Source: Zygaena filipendulae
Taxonomy: Eukaryota; Arthropoda; Insecta; Lepidoptera; Zygaenidae
DNA: 64,000 nucleotides
Reading direction: 5' to 3'
Assembly: GCA_907165275.2 (NCBI GenBank)
Contig: OU015673.1
Span: forward strand, 4,789,001 to 4,853,000
Under the pieces are notes generated by a model that was not told the origin of the DNA, searched no databases, and saw nothing but the letters and a program-made list of their open reading frames with translations. The translations under genes and the position numbers were made by a program. Of the stretch, positions 62,501 to 64,000 are shown piece after piece (the stretch's first letter is position 1; the number at the start of each line of letters is the position of its first letter).

Positions 62501-63358
62501 CACATCTAAATTAGCGCACTTATTTACGCGAACACGCAGGTGGAGCAGTAGCATAAAAAATAACATAGTACAGTCAGCAGCTGAAATATGTAAACAATCT
62601 TTTGATAGTCGTTGGATCTTATTGCTATAAGTGTTACAGTTCAGACGGCTGCCCTACGGAAAAACAAAGTCAATTGCAGCGGAACAAATTTAACAGGAGC
62701 TAAAAACCGGAAATCGCCTTATTTAAAAAACAAACCTTCCATAGTTTAAAGATTTTCTTAATTTTCGATACAAATGTCAGTTGCTGTGTTTTTCCGTAGA
62801 GCAGCCGCAGAGAACGATAGTGTTCACGTATTTCGCTGTTGACTGTACACTTACACTGTAGAGTCAGCAGCAGAAATGTTTGGACACACTTTTGACATAC
62901 ACTGAATTTTATTATTGCAACAGTAATACAGCTCAAAGACTGACAAAAGTGTTAACATATTTCTGCTGTTGACGGCACACACCTTACATGTATACGGATC
63001 AGCAACCCCTGCGTTTTAGCCTGTGTCTATTTCTGTACTCCTTTATTTCTGGTTGCATTTTATTACTATTTAGTTATACCTATAACAATGTGACTACCTT
63101 TTGTTAACCTCAATAAATAAAAATAAAAAAAACTAATGCAAGATCAGAATGAACATTATACCGTATCCTATATATCACCGACCAGGCAAAGTGTTCTGCG
63201 CGTCGTGCAGCTCTAACTCCATCCCGCTCCCGCGCTACGGGCAGCTGAAGCCGGTGCGCGTGTGCGAGGAGTGCTTCCGACACAACGCGCGGCCCCCCGC
63301 CGTCGCCGCCGCCACCCCCGCCGCCCCCGCCGCCCCCGCCGCCGTGCAGCTCCGGTGA
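26516..63358 (+). CDS. LST2: Lateral signaling target protein 2 homologue (FYVE zinc-finger protein, ZFYVE28 orthologue), complete, 14 coding exons
   Basis: Coding exons: 26516-26551, 47064-47204, 52470-52607, 53281-53471, 54259-54406, 55014-55119, 55828-55983, 56323-56428, 57278-58768, 59385-59489, 60118-60362, 61013-61211, 61846-62024, 63186-63358. All introns are GT-AG, phases agree, and the total is 3,414 nt (1,137 residues plus stop). Residues 1-340 are the conserved N-terminal helical region, with blocks such as [38 protein letters not shown] and [13 protein letters not shown]. Residues 341-838 are an acidic, serine-rich, probably disordered linker from one large exon. Residues about 873-900 hold the conserved [20 protein letters not shown] block. 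The C-terminal FYVE domain has WVPD (W1052), RRHHCR (to R1078), RVC (to C1107) and eight zinc-ligand cysteines. Known for the family: it binds PI3P on early endosomes and negatively regulates EGFR signalling (C. elegans lst-2, human ZFYVE28). The start at 26516 is chosen because [12 protein letters not shown] matches the family N-terminus. Orthology is very likely; exact 5' and 3' ends are inferred. Confidence 0.96.
26552..27830. other. LST2 intron 1, 5' portion
   Basis: AT-rich, apparently single-copy intronic DNA. No coding potential or repeat family recognised. Confidence 0.55.
27832..28175 (-). mobile_element. Helitron-like copies, two pieces
   Basis: 27832-28027 with CCGCGGTTACATCTGTC and TTCTCTGTACTCCTGACAATG. 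A short decayed piece is at 28098-28175. Confidence 0.65.
28496..28600 (+). repeat. LINE (RTE-type) 3' end fragment
   Basis: Encodes [20 protein letters not shown], the typical C-terminus of RTE-like reverse transcriptases, followed by a GATGATGATAATA tail. Confidence 0.65.
28737..28944 (+). mobile_element. Helitron-like element
   Basis: ACTATGTCTATACTAATATTATA start region; ends CCGCGGGTGAAACCGCAAGG and CAGCTAGT. Confidence 0.7.
29269..29425 (-). mobile_element. Helitron-like element
   Basis: ACTAGCTGTCCCCCGCGG hairpin end and GTACCCTACGTCCTTCTCTG body; 5' end diverged. Confidence 0.7.
29468..29660 (-). mobile_element. Helitron-like element, best-preserved copy
   Basis: Full length: ACTAGCTG, CCGCGGTTTCACCCGCGG, GTGCATGCCAAATTTCATCC, CACATTTATAATATTAGTAGGA. 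A good reference copy for the family, 193 bp. Confidence 0.85.
30301..30470 (+). mobile_element. Helitron-like element, 3' truncated
   Basis: TCCTACTAAGATTATAAAATG start, GGATGTTTGGATGTTTG, then ends after CCCGCGGGATCTCCG without a hairpin. The TGACGTCA MITE family begins nearby. Confidence 0.7.
30475..30665. repeat. TGACGTCA-type MITE, copy 2, partial
   Basis: GATAAAACGCATTAAAATTTAGG, GCGACGTCATAAC (one base off the palindrome), GTATCGCCGTTATTTTTTAA. Confidence 0.7.
31500..34711. mobile_element. hAT-like element, 3.2 kb, with perfect 8-bp target duplication
   Basis: Terminal CAGGGGCGGATCCAGG and its complement CCTGGATCCGCCCCTG. Flanked by AGGGGATT at 31492-31499 and 34712-34719. The interior has two direct repeats of about 290 bp (31780-32065 and 32070-32335), an inserted foldback MITE, and no recognisable transposase. 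A 167-codon minus-strand frame (33757-34260) shows no domain I know. Confidence 0.85.
33003..33178. mobile_element. PIF/Harbinger-like foldback MITE inside the hAT-like element
   Basis: Arms of about 62 bp (GGCGCTGTCTTCACGAGCGA and complement) are almost perfectly complementary, with a TTA duplication at 33000-33002 and 33179-33181. The loop holds a third partial copy of the arm. Confidence 0.85.
34720..35090 (+). pseudogene. LINE reverse-transcriptase 3' fragment with A-rich tail
   Basis: An open stretch from 34739 to 35038 resembles the extreme C-terminus of CR1/Jockey-group polyproteins ([11 protein letters not shown], a [21 protein letters not shown] block, then DLFADEW). It is followed by AATAAATAAATAAATAG at the 3' end. 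Family assignment is tentative. Confidence 0.5.
35598..35842. mobile_element. MITE with GGCAATTATGTAACTTTTG termini, second copy
   Basis: Left CTGAGGGGCTATTATGTAAC; right GTTACATAATTGCCCCACTG; similar centre to 20828-21030. Confidence 0.7.
35868..36112 (+). mobile_element. tRNA-derived SINE (family A) with short insertion
   Basis: CGACCCGATTGGCGTAGTAGG head with a decayed B box, AGTCTGCTGGTCAAGCTAATAATAGCTTA. After a 60-bp insertion comes TGTGGGATCAAGTAGATTTGTG and an (ATT)n tail. Confidence 0.75.
36440..36578. mobile_element. Short MITE
   Basis: TATCGCTATACAAAACTAAGGAAC at the left and GTTCCTTAGTTTTTAATAGCGATA at the right form an imperfect inverted repeat around GTGACCACGT motifs. Confidence 0.65.
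36590..37640. other. LST2 intron 1, nothing recognised
   Basis: AT-rich intronic DNA without supported features. Confidence 0.45.
37651..37834 (+). mobile_element. Helitron-like element
   Basis: AATATATATAAATCACGTGTCACG start; ends ACCGCGGATGAAATCGCGGGG and CAGCTAGT. Twin of the copy at 46,283. Confidence 0.75.
37868..38200. mobile_element. TGACGTCA-bearing MITE, copy 3
   Basis: TTTGACTAATTTTTTTTTAG left and AAAGTTGTCAACATCCCTATT right. Palindromes at 37986 and 38040. Confidence 0.85.
38720..40010 (+). mobile_element. mariner transposon, 1,291 bp, complete ends
   Basis: Flanked by TA on both sides. Terminal inverted repeats: CATGGGGCACACTAAAAGTT and CGTAGGTCACACTATAAGTT, about 4 mismatches in 25. 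It contains one transposase gene with a single frameshift. It sits in LST2 intron 1 in the same orientation as the gene. Confidence 0.92.
38892..39906 (+). pseudogene. mariner transposase (DD34D), single frameshift
   Basis: The N-terminal helix-turn-helix region starts [19 protein letters not shown] and leads to TGDETW (first catalytic Asp). A frame change follows at an A9 run (39400-39408). The second frame continues with [10 protein letters not shown] (second Asp) and NDLAPCDF (third Asp, 34 residues on), ending at 39906. Total length is about 338 residues, normal for mariner. Apart from the frame change I see no internal stop, so it is a recent loss or a sequencing error in a homopolymer. 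Confidence 0.92.
40013..40540. other. LST2 intron 1, nothing recognised
   Basis: No supported feature. Confidence 0.45.
40545..40860. other. GC- and CpG-richer block inside LST2 intron 1
   Basis: It stands out from AT-rich surroundings, matches none of the repeat families here, and is open for 116 codons on the minus strand without a recognisable domain. It could be an alternative promoter, an enhancer or old captured DNA. Confidence 0.35.
41228..41555. repeat. Interspersed repeat, second copy of the 16,665 family
   Basis: CTAGAGAGGCAATGTGCCGGGGCAGGCGCGCCAC at the start and CGGCGACACTGGTTTTCATAC near the end. Confidence 0.55.
42012..42456. mobile_element. MITE with CAGGAATATTTTTTA termini, copy 2 (445 bp)
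   Basis: CAGGAATATTTTTTATTAAG and complement TTAAAAAATATTCCTG, flanked by TA. Closely similar to 23698-24142 throughout. Confidence 0.9.
42595..42740 (-). repeat. Helitron-like fragment
   Basis: TAGTTCCCGCGGGAGTTCTGTGATG, GTACTCCTGACAATGTGCATAC; the hairpin end is missing. Confidence 0.55.
43405..43609 (+). mobile_element. Helitron-like element
   Basis: AATATTATTATAAGGGG start region; ends ACCGCGGGCGAAACCGCG and CAGCTAGT. Confidence 0.65.
43886..44150. mobile_element. Foldback MITE with CCGCACTCAGAG termini, longest copy
   Basis: Arms: GGCCGCACTCAGAGTCAAC and GTCGACTCTGAGTGCGGCG. Inner second inverted repeats AATGCCGCAATCGG / TGATTGCGGCAGTT. Confidence 0.85.
44497..44850 (+). repeat. Helitron-like copies, two decayed pieces
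   Basis: 44497-44700 (TGGAACTATTGAACCGATTG) and 44780-44850 (AATTCCTGCGGGAACTCTC, GCGGGTGAAACTGC). Confidence 0.55.
45119..45352 (-). mobile_element. Helitron-like element
   Basis: ACTAGCTGTTCCCCGCGGTGTCACCCGCGGGG end, TTCAGTAGATCCTGAGATTACC, and TTTATAATATTAGTATGAG at the other end. Confidence 0.75.
45740..45925 (+). mobile_element. Helitron-like element
   Basis: GTTTGTTACTCTTTCACGGCC body, ends ATCGTGGGTGAAACCGCGGGG; the terminal CTAGT is lost. Confidence 0.6.
46283..46563 (+). mobile_element. Two adjacent Helitron-like copies
   Basis: 46283-46452 (AAATCACGTGTCACGTTG, ends AACAGCTAAT) and 46455-46563 (CCGCGGATGAAATCGCGGGG, ends CAGCTAGT). Confidence 0.7.
46631..46799. mobile_element. MITE with GGRCCCTTATTCACTATGACC termini
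   Basis: GGGCCCTTATTCACTATGACC and its complement GGTCATAGTGAATAAGGGTCC, about 21 bp each, 169 bp total. Confidence 0.8.
46868..47046 (-). mobile_element. Helitron-like element upstream of LST2 exon 2
   Basis: ACTAGCTGTCCCGCGAGG, TCTACGATCAGCGGTTTAGGC, AGGACAAAACATTTT. Its end is about 17 nt from the exon 2 acceptor. Confidence 0.75.
47064..47204 (+). CDS. LST2: LST2 coding exon 2
   Basis: Residues 13-59, 47 codons, phase 0 at both ends. Acceptor TTTCATTTCAG, donor GTATGT. Encodes the [13 protein letters not shown] / [15 protein letters not shown] block, one of the most conserved parts of the family. It sits between two Helitron-like copies that end or start about 20-25 nt from its splice sites. 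Confidence 0.96.
47231..47530 (-). mobile_element. Helitron-like element(s) downstream of LST2 exon 2
   Basis: Starts ACTGTTCCCCGCGGCTGAATTTCG about 25 nt after the donor. Contains two tandem body segments and ends CAGACAGACAGATAAG. Confidence 0.7.
47875..48185. mobile_element. TGACGTCA-bearing MITE, copy 4
   Basis: ACGTATGTTTTCTTTTTTTACG, TTGTGACGTCACGGACC (palindrome at 48039), GCGCTTTATCTAAG. Confidence 0.75.
48938..49152. mobile_element. hAT-like MITE with CAGTGGTCGGCAACC terminus
   Basis: CAGTGGTCGGCAACCTT left and TTCCCGACCATTG right. Flanking octamers are only partly alike. Confidence 0.65.
49336..49592 (-). mobile_element. Helitron-like element (GGACAAAGCATTTT subfamily)
   Basis: ACTAGCTGTCCCGTGCGG end, CAGGTCTCTACGATCAGCGG body, AGGACAAAGCATTTTATA end. 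Confidence 0.75.
49593..49745. repeat. TGACGTCA-type MITE, copy 5, partial
   Basis: GACACGTATTTTTTGCTTTTTC and GGCGTGACGTCACGCGAAATTTCG (palindrome at 49686). Confidence 0.75.
50020..51280. repeat. Unclassified bidirectional repeat cluster (CTGACGCGCTCGAGTATTTC motif)
   Basis: The motif occurs on the plus strand near 50993, 51127 and 51258, and as its complement near 50027, 50155 and, decayed, 50290. Successive plus-strand copies lie about 130 bp apart, each followed by a T-run and a GGCAGAT box. The two halves face each other around a central region (50340-50900). Family not recognised. Confidence 0.6.
51300..52465. other. LST2 intron 2, 3' portion
   Basis: No coding sequence. A decayed SINE family A tail (GGGATCAAGTAGATTTGTGTG) lies at about 52266-52290. 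Confidence 0.5.
52470..52607 (+). CDS. LST2: LST2 coding exon 3
   Basis: Residues 60-105, 46 codons, phase 0 at both ends. Acceptor TTATTCTAG, donor GTAACC. Contains FRVKFPEDV and [13 protein letters not shown]86 aligns with human K87, which I recall as the reported mono-ubiquitination site controlling LST2 endosomal localisation. Confidence 0.96.
52769..53091. mobile_element. TGACGTCA-bearing MITE, copy 6 (intron 3)
   Basis: Termini TGGGGATGTGGACTACTTTTG and complement of TAAAAATTAGTCAACATGCCC. Palindromes at 52912 and 52956. Confidence 0.88.
53281..53471 (+). CDS. LST2: LST2 coding exon 4
   Basis: Residues 106-169, ends in phase 2. Acceptor TTATTCCAG, donor GTGAGT. Encodes [29 protein letters not shown], strongly family-like. 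GC-rich relative to the flanking introns. Confidence 0.96.
53690..53890. repeat. Purine-rich (GAA/AAGA) tract in intron 4
   Basis: Almost all-purine plus strand, for example AAAAAGAAGAAAGAAAG and AAAAAGAAAAGAAGAATG. Open minus-strand frames here are composition artefacts. Confidence 0.8.
54030..54215 (+). repeat. Helitron-like fragment in intron 4
   Basis: TATTATACTTTTATGCTTCAACC, AATTATGAAATTTTGC, GAAATTCCCGCGGAAACTCC; ends 40 nt before exon 5. Confidence 0.55.
54259..54406 (+). CDS. LST2: LST2 coding exon 5
   Basis: Residues 169-218, completes the split AG|A arginine codon, ends phase 0. Encodes [17 protein letters not shown] and [16 protein letters not shown]. The acceptor GACGGTCAG has a weak pyrimidine tract; reading phase and homology fix it. 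Donor GTGGGA is suboptimal. Confidence 0.93.
54504..54830. mobile_element. TGACGTCA-bearing MITE, copy 7 (intron 5)
   Basis: TAGGGATGTTGACGACTTTTG left; AGTCAAATAGCCTATTA right. Palindromes at 54649 and 54696. Confidence 0.88.
55014..55119 (+). CDS. LST2: LST2 coding exon 6
   Basis: Residues 219-254, ends phase 1. Acceptor GTATACCAG, donor GTAAGT. Encodes [20 protein letters not shown], matching the family block DPGLMFSIPRLAIV. Confidence 0.95.
55311..55510 (-). mobile_element. Helitron-like element in intron 6
   Basis: ACTAGCTGACCCCCATAATTTCACCCGCGG, AAACCTTCCACTTGAATCAC, GACAGACAGACAGAGG. Confidence 0.7.
55577..55755 (+). mobile_element. Helitron-like element in intron 6, 3' decayed
   Basis: TTACTATTACAAATACGAAGG, CGATCGGTCATGAAATTTTGG; the hairpin is lost, ends CAGCTAGT. 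Confidence 0.65.
55828..55983 (+). CDS. LST2: LST2 coding exon 7
   Basis: Residues 254-306, phase 1 in and out. Acceptor TTTTTACAG, donor GTGAAT. Encodes [17 protein letters not shown] and [12 protein letters not shown], diagnostic of LST2. Confidence 0.96.
56056..56298. repeat. 21-bp minisatellite in LST2 intron 7
   Basis: Unit ATGTTGCTGTATGAAGTCAAC, about 11 copies with drift in the middle. It ends 25 nt before the exon 8 acceptor. Confidence 0.9.
56323..56428 (+). CDS. LST2: LST2 coding exon 8
   Basis: Residues 306-341, enters phase 1, leaves phase 2. Acceptor CTTTTTCCAG, donor GTAAAT. Encodes a Pro/Asp-rich start then [21 protein letters not shown]. It lies about 25 nt downstream of a 21-bp minisatellite. 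Confidence 0.9.
57041..57230 (-). mobile_element. Helitron-like element upstream of LST2 exon 9
   Basis: GCGCGGTTTCACCCGCGG hairpin, full body, AAACATCCAAACATCC, ATATTAGTAGGA. The terminal ACTAG is missing; it ends about 47 nt before the acceptor. Confidence 0.8.
57278..58768 (+). CDS. LST2: LST2 coding exon 9 (large linker exon)
   Basis: Residues 341-838, 1,491 nt, by far the largest exon. Acceptor TTATTCCAG, donor GTAACG. Encodes an acidic, Ser/Thr-rich, low-hydrophobicity region with no recognised domain, probably disordered, ending in a lysine-rich stretch ([17 protein letters not shown]). The linker length varies widely in the family. Both strands are open over much of it because of its composition. 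Confidence 0.94.
58945..59150 (+). mobile_element. Helitron-like element in intron 9
   Basis: ATACTAATTTATAAAGAGC start; ends ACCGCGGGTGAAACCGCGGG and GACAGCTTA. Confidence 0.7.
59385..59489 (+). CDS. LST2: LST2 coding exon 10
   Basis: Residues 838-873, phase 2 in and out. Acceptor TTACTAACAG, whose CTAAC is a good branch-site match, donor GTATGT. Encodes [25 protein letters not shown], helical and charged, leading into the conserved block of the next exon. Confidence 0.9.
59650..60106. repeat. Degenerate 16-18-bp minisatellite in LST2 intron 10
   Basis: Unit near TTCATGAAGTTTACAG, at least 20 diverged copies, best preserved at 59,930-60,080. It reaches to within about 12 nt of the exon 11 acceptor. 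Confidence 0.85.
60118..60362 (+). CDS. LST2: LST2 coding exon 11
   Basis: Residues 873-955, ends phase 1. Encodes the highly conserved [24 protein letters not shown], then a Pro/Ala-rich tract ([18 protein letters not shown]). Acceptor AACGCCCGCAG, donor GTGAGT. A minisatellite runs to within about 12 nt of the acceptor. Confidence 0.95.
60413..60960. mobile_element. TGACGTCA-type MITE copies, cluster of one full and two partial (intron 11)
   Basis: A partial copy lies at 60413-60500. A full copy lies at 60511-60830 (GGGGATGCTGACGGC... TTTGTCAACTAACCCATT), with both palindromes mutated. A partial copy at 60845-60955 has a perfect palindrome at 60860. Confidence 0.8.
61013..61211 (+). CDS. 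LST2: LST2 coding exon 12
   Basis: Residues 955-1021, enters phase 1, leaves phase 2. Acceptor GACGGGGCAG is purine-rich; donor GTACAT. Encodes a Ser/Glu-rich then Ala/Pro-rich linker with [13 protein letters not shown] and RLVRRNTMN. Not alignable in detail, but phase and composition support it. Confidence 0.87.
61212..61845. other. LST2 intron 12
   Basis: No repeat family recognised. It ends in a T-rich tract before a tandem CAGCAG acceptor. Confidence 0.5.
61846..62024 (+). CDS. LST2: LST2 coding exon 13 (N-terminal half of FYVE)
   Basis: Residues 1021-1081. A glycine run precedes EWVPD, CMRC and RRRHHCRNC, the first half of a canonical FYVE finger. Donor GTGAGC. The acceptor is a tandem CAGCAG, so the exon may start at 61846 or 61849, both in frame, adding or dropping one serine. 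Confidence 0.95.
62412..62556. mobile_element. MITE with ATGCTACTGCTCCACCTGCG termini (intron 13)
   Basis: ATGCTACTGCTCCACCTGCG and complement CGCAGGTGGAGCAGTAGCAT are perfect over 20 bp. Confidence 0.88.
62567..62851. mobile_element. MITE with TACAGTCAGCAGC termini, copy 1 (intron 13)
   Basis: TACAGTCAGCAGCTGAAATA left and ACGTATTTCGCTGTTGACTGTA right. Confidence 0.75.
62860..62979. mobile_element. MITE with TACAGTCAGCAGC termini, copy 2 (intron 13)
   Basis: GTAGAGTCAGCAGCAGAAATG left and CATATTTCTGCTGTTGACGG right; immediately follows copy 1. Confidence 0.75.
63186..63358 (+). CDS. LST2: LST2 coding exon 14 (C-terminal half of FYVE, stop)
   Basis: Residues 1081-1137 and TGA stop at 63356. 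Contains [27 protein letters not shown] and an Ala/Pro-rich tail of about 20 residues. Acceptor CACCGACCAG. Completes the eight-cysteine FYVE zinc finger. Confidence 0.96.
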
Positions 63359-63535
63359 AAGCGGGCCGTTCATACCGAAAGGTTATCCTGTCATTAAAAA
63401 ACCTTATACACGGAAGATGATGGAAAGAAAGAAAAAGATTTATGAAAGCAAAAAGCGACACAGAACACAAATCAACATACGGACAACACAAATGAAAATG
63501 TTAAAATAATAATAAACCTGACTAAACATATTCTT
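63359..63535 (+). terminator. LST2 3' UTR with polyadenylation signal
   Basis: The canonical AATAAA at 63511-63516 lies about 150 nt after the stop. Cleavage would be expected near 63,530, but the site itself is inferred. A second AATAAA near 63,983 is a possible distal site. Confidence 0.6.
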
Positions 63536-63539
63536 AATC

Positions 63540-64000
63540 AAAGATATTGAAAGAGAATAGATTGACAATACGCTCGGCCGCTAAGCTTTCCTCTTGAATC
63601 ACGCAGCGGTCAAATGATCTCATGCTAACAAAATGCCGTTGGCTAGCAGAGACTATTGTATATAGATACCACTTGACGGAAAGCGATGTGATTGACTATT
63701 TGATATGTATTTTGTGGTGACTGGTATTTGTTTGCGTCGCAACGATGTGATTGGTTTTATTTTGATCATTCCCCCCGCAAAAATTGGCTGACGTGGATTG
63801 CATATTAAAAGTTTGTATTGTTCGTCCATTCTCTTATCTTTGTTATAAACAATAACAACATTAATATGACATTTTTGTGGTATGTCTGCTCAAAATGAGA
63901 GTGAAACTGAAAACTAGCACTAGTTTACCCTACAGCCTCCTTAGCCAAGTTGACAATCGATGATCGTCACCGCTATAGAGAAATAAAGAACGTATAGTCA
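63540..64000. other. Downstream intergenic
   Basis: No gene recognised in the last 460 bp. Confidence 0.5.

Overview
The window looks like nuclear DNA of a moth or butterfly (Lepidoptera). It is AT-rich, full of the TAGGTAC-type motif common in such genomes, and packed with families I associate with Lepidoptera: short Helitron-like repeats that begin TCCTACTAATATTATAA and end in a CCGCGG hairpin plus GCTAG, tRNA-derived SINEs, an IFP2-type piggyBac remnant, a mariner and many MITEs. No feature lets me name the species.

Positions 1 to about 26,100 hold no gene I can support. This is a transposon graveyard with nested insertions: SINEs inside Helitron-like copies, a tandem Helitron-like pair inside a SINE, an internally deleted piggyBac with intact ends, two LINE C-terminal fragments, three minisatellites and several MITEs.

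From about 26,300 to 63,530, on the plus strand, lies one complete protein-coding gene, the insect orthologue of Lateral signaling target protein 2 (LST-2 / ZFYVE28), a FYVE zinc-finger endosomal protein that in other animals restrains EGF-receptor signalling. I assembled 14 coding exons by splice sites, reading phase and family similarity. The summed CDS is 3,414 nt, an exact multiple of three, giving 1,137 residues. The first exon codes for only 12 residues and is separated from exon 2 by a 20.5-kb intron. The last two exons together make the FYVE domain. An AATAAA signal lies about 150 nt after the stop.

The introns are themselves full of transposons: a near-intact mariner (38.7-40.0 kb), a 3.2-kb hAT-like element with a perfect 8-bp target duplication (31.5-34.7 kb), a PIF/Harbinger-like foldback MITE, more than twenty Helitron-like copies, and a MITE family carrying paired TGACGTCA palindromes. 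That MITE family occurs only from 25.7 kb onward, that is, just before and throughout the gene.

The observations most worth a second look are the TGACGTCA MITE family, the piggyBac deletion derivative, an overlapping reading frame open across exons 1-3, exon 2 closely bracketed by Helitron-like copies, and an unexplained bidirectional repeat cluster at 50.0-51.3 kb.
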